From CAYRAV01 sp964422365 (GTDB taxonomy: Bacteria; Bacillota; Clostridia; Lachnospirales; Lachnospiraceae), in the NCBI GenBank assembly GCA_964422365.1, contig CAYRAV010000051.1, positions 1-23,353 of the forward strand: a stretch of DNA of 23,353 bases, written 5' to 3'. The position numbers and the translations under genes are program-made. Within the stretch, counting starts at the first letter, position 1. Each line of letters begins with the position of its first letter. Shown in pieces: positions 8,900-16,680 of this stretch. Below the pieces are notes generated by a model. The model was not told the DNA's origin and did no database searches. It was given only the letters and a program-made list of their open reading frames with translations.

Positions 8900-9751
8900 A
8901 TGAAACGTAAAACAAAATTTTCAATAGAACCAAAATATATTTTACTGGTACTTTCCATATTTTGTTTATTATTAATGGTTTTATCTTTCAAATTCAAAGA
9001 AGCTTTTATGCCAGTTCGTTCTATGGTGGTAGATACAATTACACCTATGCAGAAAGGAATCAATCAAATTGGTGTATTTATTTCTGAAAAGAAAAACATG
9101 TTTGTTTCTATGCAGAATTTAATTGCAGAAAATAAAGCATTACAGGAAGAACTGGACAGTATGAACTATGACAATAAGATTCTGCAGCAGGAGAAATATG
9201 AACTAAATAACTTGCGGGATTTATATCAGTTAGATCAAAAATATCCTAGTTATCCTAAAGTTGCAGCACGAGTAATCAGTAAGGATTCTAGCAACTGGTA
9301 CAATGTTTTTACTATTGATAAAGGAAGCGATGATGGTTTAGCAGTTGATATGAATGTGATTGCCGGAAACGGGCTGGTAGGTATTATTACAGAAGTCGGA
9401 CATAATTATGCAAAGGTCCGTTCCATTATTGATGATAACAGTAATGTTAGCGGGATGTTTTTAAAGACATCCGATACTTGTATTGTGAGTGGGAATCTTG
9501 AACTGATTGATCAGGGAGTATTAGAAGTAAGCTATATAAAGAATATGGAAGCAGAGATTAAAGATGGTTATGAAGTGGTAACATCACATGTAAGTGATAA
9601 ATATTTACAAGGAATATTGATTGGTTATGTAAAAGATATCTCTGACGATGCTTCTAAAACCTCAAAATCAGGTTATCTGACACCAGCAGTTGATTTTAAT
9701 AAATTAGAAACTGTTTTAGTAATTACACAATTAAAAGAAAGTTTACATTAA
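8900..9751 (+). CDS. mreC: Cell-shape determining protein MreC
   Basis: MreC is a bitopic scaffold linking MreB filaments to MreD, PBP2 and RodA outside the membrane. The sequence shows a basic N-terminus, one membrane helix (YILLVLSIFCLLLMVLSF, about residues 12-30) and a coiled coil over roughly residues 65-110 (LIAENKALQEELDSM...). A beta-rich domain follows, with VAARVISKDSSNWYNVFTIDKGSDDGL and NVIAGNGLVGIITEVG, the strongest family signatures. Length (283 aa) is typical. A GTG at 8897 directly precedes ATG 8900. AAGGA (8885-8889), which overlaps the mreB stop, is 7 nt from the GTG and 10 nt from the ATG, so both starts are possible; they differ by one residue. Confidence 0.95.
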   Translation: MKRKTKFSIEPKYILLVLSIFCLLLMVLSFKFKEAFMPVRSMVVDTITPMQKGINQIGVFISEKKNMFVSMQNLIAENKALQEELDSMNYDNKILQQEKYELNNLRDLYQLDQKYPSYPKVAARVISKDSSNWYNVFTIDKGSDDGLAVDMNVIAGNGLVGIITEVGHNYAKVRSIIDDNSNVSGMFLKTSDTCIVSGNLELIDQGVLEVSYIKNMEAEIKDGYEVVTSHVSDKYLQGILIGYVKDISDDASKTSKSGYLTPAVDFNKLETVLVITQLKESLH

Positions 9752-9777
9752 GTAATATTTAGAAAGGAAGTTAGCAA

Positions 9778-10281
9778 GTGAAACGTTTTTTCATCACATT
9801 TTGTATTATTATATTGTGTTTTCTGCTTCAGACTACAGTTTTTCAGAGACTTGCCTTAGCTGATGAAGTACCAAATCTTTTATTAATTATAACAGTTTCT
9901 ATTGGATATATGCGTGGAAGAACAGAAGGGTTGTTTACAGGTTTTTTTTGTGGACTATTAGTTGATATGTATGGTGATATTCTGGGACTGCATGCTCTTT
10001 TGTATATGATAATAGGATATTGTATTGGTTTATGCAATATGGTTTATTATAGAGATGACTATACATTACCTGTTATGTTAACAGGTGTGAGTGATTTCTT
10101 TTATAATTTCTTTTTCTATATATTTAGTTTTTTATTAAGAGGCCGTCTAAACTTTTTATACTATTTAAGACGTATTATGCTTCCGGAACTCGTTTATACT
10201 GTTTTAACTGCTATTCTTCTATGCAAAGTTTTACATACACTTAATGGTATACTTGAAAAAAAAGAAGGTATGGAGGTGTAA
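9778..10281 (+). CDS. mreD: Rod-shape determining membrane protein MreD
   Basis: MreD is a small polytopic membrane protein of the elongation complex. This 167-aa product is very hydrophobic, with about five membrane segments (residues 4-22, 33-50, 53-75, 95-120 and 135-155, approximately). It contains the family-like stretch TEGLFTGFFCGLLVDMYGDILGLHALLYMIIGY. It starts with GTG at 9778 behind AGAAAGGAAG, 26 bases after mreC. Position between mreC and mrdA supports the call, since MreD sequences are individually poorly conserved. Confidence 0.93.
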   Translation: MKRFFITFCIIILCFLLQTTVFQRLALADEVPNLLLIITVSIGYMRGRTEGLFTGFFCGLLVDMYGDILGLHALLYMIIGYCIGLCNMVYYRDDYTLPVMLTGVSDFFYNFFFYIFSFLLRGRLNFLYYLRRIMLPELVYTVLTAILLCKVLHTLNGILEKKEGMEV

Positions 10282-10285
10282 GTAG

Positions 10286-13129
10286 GTGATTGATAATTTT
10301 ATGCAATGGATAAGAAGCATTTATAAATCCAGATTGTTTCCAATTACAATTATATATATTTGCTTGTTTTCCATTTTAATCTATCGTGCGTTTTCACTTC
10401 AAATTATTGAAGGCAGTAAGTTATCTCAAGAAAATGAAAAAAAATATAATAAAGAGCGTTATATTAAAAGCGCACGAGGAAATATTTACGATTGTAAAGG
10501 AAATTTGCTGGCATATAATGAATCCTCTTATTCTATTGTGATCGAAGATACAGGTGAGCTAAAAATAAATGATGAAAAAAATGCGATGATTTATAAATTG
10601 ATTAATATTGTAAAAAAACATAAAGGTACTTTAGACTGTGATTTTGAAATCAAAATGACAAAAGATGGAGAGTTTGAATTTAATGTAGATGGCACAGCAC
10701 TGCTTAATTTTAAACGTGATGTGTATTCTCTAAATTCTATTAACAAACTGACAGAAAAACAAAGAAATGCTACAGCAGAAGAAATATTTGAATATCTTCG
10801 CTATGCAGATAGCAGTACAAGTCCTAAATTCTGTATCTCTGATGAATATACAACAGAAGAGGCATTAGAAATTATGGCTGTTCGTTTTGAAATCTTTTTA
10901 GGACGTTATGAAAGATATGTTCCTGTTACAATTGCAACTGATGTCAGTGAAGAAACGGTTGCAGCGATTAAAGAAAATAGTGCTGATTTACCAGGTGTGG
11001 ACATACAAGAAGAAACACATCGTATCTATAATGATAGTGAATATTTTGCACAATTACTTGGATATACAGGAACTATTTCAGAAGATGAATTATCTAACCT
11101 AAATGAAGAAGAACTAGAGAAATATACTTCAGATGATCAAATTGGAAAAAGTGGTCTTGAAAAAGAGTTTGAAAGTTATCTTCATGGTATCAAAGGACAT
11201 GAAAAGCTGGTTTTGAATCAGTATAACCGTATTGTAGACATTAAAGAACATGTAGAGCCTACAGCTGGAAATGATTTATATTTAACCATTGATTCGGAGT
11301 TACAAAAAGCTTGCTATAATATGCTTGAAAGGAAATTAGCAGGTATATTATTATCAAAAATTCATAATGGAACAAGTTCTGGAACTAAGGGTGATTCTGC
11401 AAGCGATATAAAGATTCCAATCTATGATGTATACTATGCCTTCATTGATAACAATGTAATTGACACAGATGCATTTACAAATACAGATGCAACTTCATTA
11501 GAAAAATCTGTGTACCAGAAATTTATTTCTAAAAGAAAATCTGTTTTAAGGAAACTCAAAACCCTGTTGGATGTAAATAGCAAAACACCGAATAATAAAG
11601 CATCTTCAGAGATGGAAGACTATCTTTCTTATGTTTACACTTATTTAGGCAATAATGATATTTTATTATTTAGTGAGATTGACGAAAGTTCTCAGATTTT
11701 CAAAAATTATAAAGATAATAGGAGCAGTTTAAGTGAATTTTTGCAATATGCAATTTCTAATAAATGGGTTGATTTAAATAAAATTGACATTGATAATGAC
11801 TATTATAGCACAACAGAAATATACCAGAAATTAGTAGTTTATATAGAAGAAAAATTAAAGTCAGATGACATATTTAACAAAACAATCTATAAAGATTTGG
11901 TATATTCTTATGAAATTTCAGGAAAAGAAATTTGTCTTTTATTATTTGACCAAGGTGTGTTAGAATATAATGAGGTAGAAGTTCAAAATTTAGAGAGTGG
12001 AAAAGTAGATGCATACTCATTTATTAGAAAAAAAATACAAAAATTAGAAATTACACCAGCACAATTGGCATTAACACCTTGCTCGGGTTCTATTGTAATA
12101 ACAGACATAAATAACGGACAGGTAAAAGTATGTGTTTCTTACCCGGGATATGATAATAATAAAATGGCCAACAAAATTGACACAGAATATTATTATGAAG
12201 TGTATTATAACCAATCATATCCATATATGAACCGGCCGACACAGCAAAGGACCGCACCTGGTTCTACTTTTAAAATAGTATCTGCTGTGGCTGCATTAGA
12301 AGAGGGGAAGGTAACACCAAGTGAAACTGTATATGATCAAGTTTATTTTAGAAAAACTAGTCCTGCGCCAAAATGTTGGAGTAATTATTCACATGGAAAA
12401 TTAAATGCTACTGGAGCAATAGAACATTCTTGTAACTATTATTTTTATGAAATGGGATGGCGTTTAAGTGAAGATGGTACTAATTATGATTTGGGGCTAA
12501 AGCGTTTGAAAAAATATGCTTCAATGTTTGGACTTAATGCAAAATCAGGTATTGAGGTGTCTGAGGCAGAACCGAAAATATCTGATAAAGAGACCAGTCG
12601 TTCCGCAATTGGACAGGGGAGTAATGATTTTACACCATCACAGTTGTCACGTTACGTCACGACTATAGCAAATAATGGAACATGCTATGATTTGACAGTA
12701 ATAGACAAGATAAAGGATACAAGCGGAAAAGTACTTTTAAAAAATAAGGCAAAAGTACACAATAAACTTTCTTTGAAAGATAGTACATGGAAAGCGATTC
12801 ACGAAGGAATGTATCGTGTTATAAATAATAATGCATCTTTATCTACACTATTTAAAGAATTAAATGTTACAGTTGCAGGTAAAACGGGTACTGCACAAGA
12901 AAGTAAATTAAAAATGAATCATGCATTATTTATATCCTATGCCCCATATGATTCGCCGGAAATTTCTGTTACAGTTGTTATTCCAAATGGTGATACATCT
13001 GGAAATGCAGCTGAATTAGCACGAAATGTATATAAATATTATTATTCAAACGATAAGAAAACAAAGAAAGCATTGTCTCAGGGAGATGCTGTTAGTCCTG
13101 AATCAGGTTCACAATCCACAGGTGATTAG
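10286..13129 (+). CDS. mrdA: Penicillin-binding protein 2 (class B transpeptidase, elongation), with large insertion
   Basis: This class B PBP cross-links peptidoglycan in partnership with a SEDS glycosyltransferase during elongation. One N-terminal membrane helix (about residues 15-35) anchors an extracellular protein. The pedestal region carries SARGNIYDCKGNLLAYNESSY and GYTGTISEDEL...GKSGLEKEFE. The transpeptidase motifs are complete: S660-T-F-K663, S715-C-N717 and K866-T-G868. At 947 aa it is far longer than E. coli PBP2 (633) or B. subtilis PBP2A (716). The excess lies between LTIDSELQ (residues 333-340) and GSIVITDINNGQV (from residue 601), normally a short linker: about 245 Asn/Ser/Asp/Lys-rich residues, roughly bases 11340-12080. 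No frame break or base-composition change is obvious there. GTG 10286 follows GGAGGTG with 7-nt spacing, 4 bases after mreD. Confidence 0.95.
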   Translation: MIDNFMQWIRSIYKSRLFPITIIYICLFSILIYRAFSLQIIEGSKLSQENEKKYNKERYIKSARGNIYDCKGNLLAYNESSYSIVIEDTGELKINDEKNAMIYKLINIVKKHKGTLDCDFEIKMTKDGEFEFNVDGTALLNFKRDVYSLNSINKLTEKQRNATAEEIFEYLRYADSSTSPKFCISDEYTTEEALEIMAVRFEIFLGRYERYVPVTIATDVSEETVAAIKENSADLPGVDIQEETHRIYNDSEYFAQLLGYTGTISEDELSNLNEEELEKYTSDDQIGKSGLEKEFESYLHGIKGHEKLVLNQYNRIVDIKEHVEPTAGNDLYLTIDSELQKACYNMLERKLAGILLSKIHNGTSSGTKGDSASDIKIPIYDVYYAFIDNNVIDTDAFTNTDATSLEKSVYQKFISKRKSVLRKLKTLLDVNSKTPNNKASSEMEDYLSYVYTYLGNNDILLFSEIDESSQIFKNYKDNRSSLSEFLQYAISNKWVDLNKIDIDNDYYSTTEIYQKLVVYIEEKLKSDDIFNKTIYKDLVYSYEISGKEICLLLFDQGVLEYNEVEVQNLESGKVDAYSFIRKKIQKLEITPAQLALTPCSGSIVITDINNGQVKVCVSYPGYDNNKMANKIDTEYYYEVYYNQSYPYMNRPTQQRTAPGSTFKIVSAVAALEEGKVTPSETVYDQVYFRKTSPAPKCWSNYSHGKLNATGAIEHSCNYYFYEMGWRLSEDGTNYDLGLKRLKKYASMFGLNAKSGIEVSEAEPKISDKETSRSAIGQGSNDFTPSQLSRYVTTIANNGTCYDLTVIDKIKDTSGKVLLKNKAKVHNKLSLKDSTWKAIHEGMYRVINNNASLSTLFKELNVTVAGKTGTAQESKLKMNHALFISYAPYDSPEISVTVVIPNGDTSGNAAELARNVYKYYYSNDKKTKKALSQGDAVSPESGSQSTGD

Positions 13130-13168
13130 TAAATTCTAATTATTAGTTCTTGTAATAACTTGTGGATA

Positions 13169-13196
13169 TTGTTAAAATTTACTTATAAACTACAAT
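13169..13196 (+). promoter_or_regulatory. Putative promoter for the minCDE-rodA genes
   Basis: TTGTTA (13169-13174) lies 16 bases from TACAAT (13191-13196). The 123-bp gap between mrdA and minC shows no terminator-like GC hairpin, so some read-through from mreBCD is possible. This element would give the min block its own expression. Confidence 0.5.
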
Positions 13197-13223
13197 ATCA
13201 TAAAGTTATATCAATAATGATAT
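13195..13223. promoter_or_regulatory. Nested inverted repeats after the minC promoter (possible operator)
   Basis: ATATCA (13208-13213) and TGATAT (13218-13223) form a perfect 6-bp inverted repeat with a 4-base centre. ATATCAT at 13195-13201, overlapping the -10, can alternatively pair with ATGATAT at 13217-13223. Position just downstream of the putative -10 would suit a repressor site. In DNA this A/T-rich, such palindromes can also arise by chance. Confidence 0.25.
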
Positions 13224-13252
13224 GATAGCGTAGTGAAAGGGATGTACATCAA

Positions 13253-13975
13253 ATGAATAATTCTGTAATGATAAAAGGAAACAAATCTGGCATTATTTTA
13301 GTATTGGATGCTGAGATGGAATTTAATGAACTAAAGCCGGAAATTGCAAAAAAGTTTAAAGATTCTGCAAAATTTTTGGGAACTGCACAAATGGCAATTA
13401 CTTTTGAAGGCAGAACATTAAATACTACAGAGCAAAAAGAAATTTTAGATATTATTGAAGAAAATTCTGATTTGAAAATTATGTGTATTGTTGATACAGA
13501 TAAGAAAAATGAAGAAATTTTTCAAAAAGGGTTAAGTGAAAAATTATTAGAATTAAATAGTAATACCGGACAATTTTACAAAGGAAATCTTCGTTCGGGA
13601 CAAGTATTGGAAATGGAATCTAGTGTTGTAATAATAGGTGATATTAATAATGGTGCAAAAGTAATGTCAAAGGGAAATATTATTGTGCTTGGTACATTAA
13701 AAGGTACTGCATGTGCTGGAATTTCTGGTAATGACAAGGCATTTATTGTGGCATTGGATATGCATCCTATTCAAATCCGCATATCAGATTATATTGCAAT
13801 TGCACCTGACATGGAACAATCTGATAAGAAGTATAGAAAACTTTTGAATTTCAAAAAAAATAAGCTTAAGGAAGAGAAATTTTCTATGCAGGAACCGGAA
13901 ATAGCTTTTGTTGAAAGTGGTAAGATATGTATTCAGCCTTTTAACAAAGATGTTTTATATGATATAAATTTATAA
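13253..13975 (+). CDS. minC: Septum site-determining protein MinC
   Basis: MinC inhibits FtsZ assembly away from midcell when recruited to the membrane by MinD. The 240-aa product has a poorly conserved N-terminal domain (about residues 1-105) and the recognisable C-terminal beta-helix. The latter runs from GQFYKGNLRSGQVLEMESSV through VVIIGDINNGAKVMSKGNIIVLGTLKGTACAG to HPIQIRISDYIAIAPD. ATG 13253 is preceded by GAAAGGG at somewhat long spacing. minD starts 20 bases downstream, so minC, minD and minE form one unit. Confidence 0.95.
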   Translation: MNNSVMIKGNKSGIILVLDAEMEFNELKPEIAKKFKDSAKFLGTAQMAITFEGRTLNTTEQKEILDIIEENSDLKIMCIVDTDKKNEEIFQKGLSEKLLELNSNTGQFYKGNLRSGQVLEMESSVVIIGDINNGAKVMSKGNIIVLGTLKGTACAGISGNDKAFIVALDMHPIQIRISDYIAIAPDMEQSDKKYRKLLNFKKNKLKEEKFSMQEPEIAFVESGKICIQPFNKDVLYDINL

Positions 13976-13995
13976 TAATATTTGGAGGAAAGATT

Positions 13996-14787
13996 ATGGG
14001 TGAAGTAATAGTGATTACATCTGGAAAAGGTGGTGTTGGTAAGACCACAACTACTGCAAATGTTGGAACAGGTTTGGCGAAGCTTGGTAAAAAAGTTGTT
14101 TTGATTGATACAGATATAGGACTTAGAAACCTTGATGTTGTTATGGGATTGGAAAATCGCATTGTTTATAACCTTGTAGATGTTGTAGAAGGAAAATGCC
14201 GTATTAAACAAGCATTAATTAAAGATAAAAGACATCCTTCTCTTTATTTATTACCATCTGCACAGACGAAGGATAAATCTTCTGTTTCACCTGAACAAAT
14301 GAAGAAGCTGGCAGATGATTTAAGAGAAGAATTTGATTACATACTAATGGATTGTCCTGCTGGTATTGAACAGGGATTCCAAAATGCCATTGCAGGTGCA
14401 GATAGTGCATTAGTAGTGACAACACCTGAAGTTTCTGCTGTACGTGATGCGGATCGTATTATTGGGTTATTAGAGGCAAGTGATGTAAAACAAAATCATT
14501 TGATTGTAAATCGTCTTAGAACAAAAATGGTAAAAGATAATAGTATGATGTCAAGTGATGATGTAGTTGAAATTCTTGCAATAGACCTGATTGGTGTCGT
14601 GCCAGATGATGAACAGATTATCATTTCAACCAATAATGGTGACCCTTTAGTAGGAGATGATTCCCTTGCTGGTCAGGCATATATGAATATTTGCAGAAGA
14701 TTATTAGGAGAAGAAGTGCCATTATTAGATTTAAATGGTAAAAATGGTTTGTTTTCTAAGTTATCTAACATATTTAAAAAGAATTAG
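13996..14787 (+). CDS. minD: Septum site-determining ATPase MinD
   Basis: MinD is a membrane-cycling ParA/MinD-type ATPase that carries MinC and is released by MinE. The deviant Walker A GKGGVGKTT contains the signature Lys (K11) and the P-loop Lys (K16). DTDIGLRNLDVVMGLENRIVYNLVDV, MDCPAGIEQGFQNAIAGAD and TTPEVSAVRDADR are all canonical. The C-terminus NGLFSKLSNIFKKN can form a short amphipathic helix, the expected membrane-targeting sequence. Length (263 aa) is normal. ATG 13996 follows GGAGGAAAG. Confidence 0.98.
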   Translation: MGEVIVITSGKGGVGKTTTTANVGTGLAKLGKKVVLIDTDIGLRNLDVVMGLENRIVYNLVDVVEGKCRIKQALIKDKRHPSLYLLPSAQTKDKSSVSPEQMKKLADDLREEFDYILMDCPAGIEQGFQNAIAGADSALVVTTPEVSAVRDADRIIGLLEASDVKQNHLIVNRLRTKMVKDNSMMSSDDVVEILAIDLIGVVPDDEQIIISTNNGDPLVGDDSLAGQAYMNICRRLLGEEVPLLDLNGKNGLFSKLSNIFKKN

Positions 14788-14799
14788 GAGGAGAGTACT

Positions 14800-15075
14800 A
14801 TGGGGTTAATGGATTTTTTTAAGAAAAAATCTTCCGGAAGTGTTGCTAAGGAACGACTGAAGTTTGTTCTGGTTTCTGATCGTGCAAATTGCTCTCCTGA
14901 GATTATGGAACAAATAAAAAATGATATTATTAATGTTTTGTCTAAATATGTAGAAATTGATACAGATGGTCTTGATATTAAAATCACACAAACGGAATCT
15001 GAAGATGATAATGGTACTGTACCCGCTTTGTTTGCTAATATTCCGATTAAGGATATCAAGAGTTACAAAGAATAA
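14800..15075 (+). CDS. minE: Cell-division topological specificity factor MinE
   Basis: MinE stimulates MinD ATPase and drives the Min oscillation. The 91-aa protein has the N-terminal membrane-binding segment MGLMDFFKKK and an anti-MinCD stretch with AKERLKFVLVSDRANCSPEIMEQIKNDI. The C-terminal topological domain includes LSKYVEIDTDGLDIKITQ. ATG 14800 has an excellent AGGAGGAG and lies 12 bases after minD. Its presence implies an oscillating Min system, as in E. coli, rather than the MinE-less Bacillus type. Confidence 0.96.
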   Translation: MGLMDFFKKKSSGSVAKERLKFVLVSDRANCSPEIMEQIKNDIINVLSKYVEIDTDGLDIKITQTESEDDNGTVPALFANIPIKDIKSYKE

Positions 15076-15087
15076 GGAAGTTTTTGT

Positions 15088-16254
15088 ATGTTTAATTTGA
15101 AACAATATAATTTAAAACGTTACAATTTTTCTTTGATTATAATTGTAATGATTCTCTGCATTATGAGTGCATATTTCGTAAAATTTGCAGGTAATATTGA
15201 CGGAGTTGGAAACAGCTATTTTAAACGACAGTTAATCGGTGCAATTGCCTGTTTGATTATAGCAATTATAATCTCCGTGATAGATTACCACTATGTTTGT
15301 GCTTTTGTAGGAATCTATTATGTGATAGGAACTATTTTGGCGGCTGCTACAAGATTATCACCGCTTGGTACAGATTTAAAGACCGATTCATATAGATGGC
15401 TTCATTTTCCAGGATTTAATTTTCAACCTTCAGAGATATGTAAGATTATTATTATTTTAACTCTGGCTGTATTTTTTACAAAATCTTATGAAGATATTAA
15501 CAAATTTCGTACAATTGTAATCTCGATTGTTATAATGGCAATTCCAACATTTTTCATATTGATACAGTCAGATTTATCATCTAGTGTAGTAATTATGTTT
15601 GTTTTTTGTATTATGATATTTGCTGCAGGATTAAGCTATAAAATTATTGTACCGACATTAATATTATCTATACCGACTGTAATTGCCTTATTTTGGTATA
15701 TCCAGCAGCCATTTCAGAAATTGTTAAAGTCTTATCAGATAGAGAGAATTACAGGTTTCCTGCATCCGGATCAATTTTTAGATGATACAAATTTTCAGCA
15801 GTACCATTCTATCCATTCTATTGCATCAGGTCAGTTGTTTGGAAAGTTGATTACAGATAATGGGGTTGGTACAAGAGAATATTCATGGGTTGATGTTAGG
15901 GAAAGTGATTTTATTTTTTCTGTTATTGGAGAAGAAGTTGGTTTCATTGGTGTTTGTTTCGTGATTGGACTTCTGGCCATTGTTATAGTAAAATGTATTA
16001 TAATAGCAAAGAAAGCGAATGATTATCTTGGACAATTGATAGCAATTGGTATTTCAGCTATGTTCGCATTTCAGACATTTGCAAATATTGGTGTGGCAGC
16101 ATTTATCTTACCGAATACAGGATTGCCTTTGCCATTTTTGAGTAATGGTATCAGCTCTATGATGAGCAGCATGATAGGAATAGGCATCATTTTAAATATT
16201 GGATTACAAGGTGGCAATTCGACACATTCAAGTATAAATTATTATGATTTATAA
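15088..16254 (+). CDS. rodA: SEDS-family peptidoglycan glycosyltransferase, RodA-like
   Basis: SEDS proteins polymerise glycan strands from lipid II together with a class B PBP. The 388-aa product has about ten membrane segments and family motifs: YRWLHFPGFNFQPSEICKI, and ESDFIFSVIGEEVGF with the putative catalytic Asp D274 (corresponding to E. coli RodA D262). The C-terminal signature is GLPLPFLSNGISSMM. RodA is favoured over FtsW because the gene lies in the mre-mrdA-min cluster, but SEDS subfamilies are hard to separate by eye. Two motif deviations are visible: usual PDLG reads SDLS, and usual SYGGSS reads SNGISS. ATG 15088 is 12 bases after minE, with AAGGAAG upstream. Confidence 0.88.
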   Translation: MFNLKQYNLKRYNFSLIIIVMILCIMSAYFVKFAGNIDGVGNSYFKRQLIGAIACLIIAIIISVIDYHYVCAFVGIYYVIGTILAAATRLSPLGTDLKTDSYRWLHFPGFNFQPSEICKIIIILTLAVFFTKSYEDINKFRTIVISIVIMAIPTFFILIQSDLSSSVVIMFVFCIMIFAAGLSYKIIVPTLILSIPTVIALFWYIQQPFQKLLKSYQIERITGFLHPDQFLDDTNFQQYHSIHSIASGQLFGKLITDNGVGTREYSWVDVRESDFIFSVIGEEVGFIGVCFVIGLLAIVIVKCIIIAKKANDYLGQLIAIGISAMFAFQTFANIGVAAFILPNTGLPLPFLSNGISSMMSSMIGIGIILNIGLQGGNSTHSSINYYDL

Positions 16255-16284
16255 AATAGTAAAGTAATAAAAGGGGGTATACTT

Positions 16285-16680
16285 ATGAATATTGGAATGG
16301 TTGCACATGACGCAAAAAAGAAGTTAATGCAGAATTTTTGTATTGCATATAGAGGGATTTTAAGTAAAAATCAAATCTATGCTACAGGTACAACAGGAAG
16401 GCTCATTGAGGAAGTGACAAATCTAAATGTCCATAAATATCTTGCAGGACATTTGGGGGGAGAACAGCAATTAGGTGCTCAGATTGAGCATAACCAGATT
16501 GATTTGGTTATTTTTCTTAGAGATCCATTATCTCCAAAATCTCATGAACCTGATGTAAATAATGTGATTCAATTATGTGATACACATAATATTCCGTTGG
16601 CTACCAATGTTGCTACAGCAGAATTACTTGTAAAGGCATTAGATCGTGGTGATTTGGATTGGAGAGATGTGGTAAGATGA
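16285..16680 (+). CDS. mgsA: Methylglyoxal synthase (catalytic Asp replaced by Glu)
   Basis: Methylglyoxal synthase converts dihydroxyacetone phosphate to methylglyoxal and phosphate, a bypass of lower glycolysis. The family is unmistakable: VAHD at residues 6-9, ATGTTGRLIEE, RDPLSPKSHEPDV and ATNVATAELLV. Residues corresponding to E. coli H19, D20, D91, H98 and D101 are present (H8, D9, D80, H87, D90). The position of E. coli D71, the proposed catalytic base in GGDQQ, is Glu here: G-G-E60-Q-Q, codon GAA at 16462-16464. Length is 131 aa, near B. subtilis MgsA. The start has AAGGGGG upstream. The stop TGA overlaps the ATG of the next gene. Confidence 0.93.
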   Translation: MNIGMVAHDAKKKLMQNFCIAYRGILSKNQIYATGTTGRLIEEVTNLNVHKYLAGHLGGEQQLGAQIEHNQIDLVIFLRDPLSPKSHEPDVNNVIQLCDTHNIPLATNVATAELLVKALDRGDLDWRDVVR

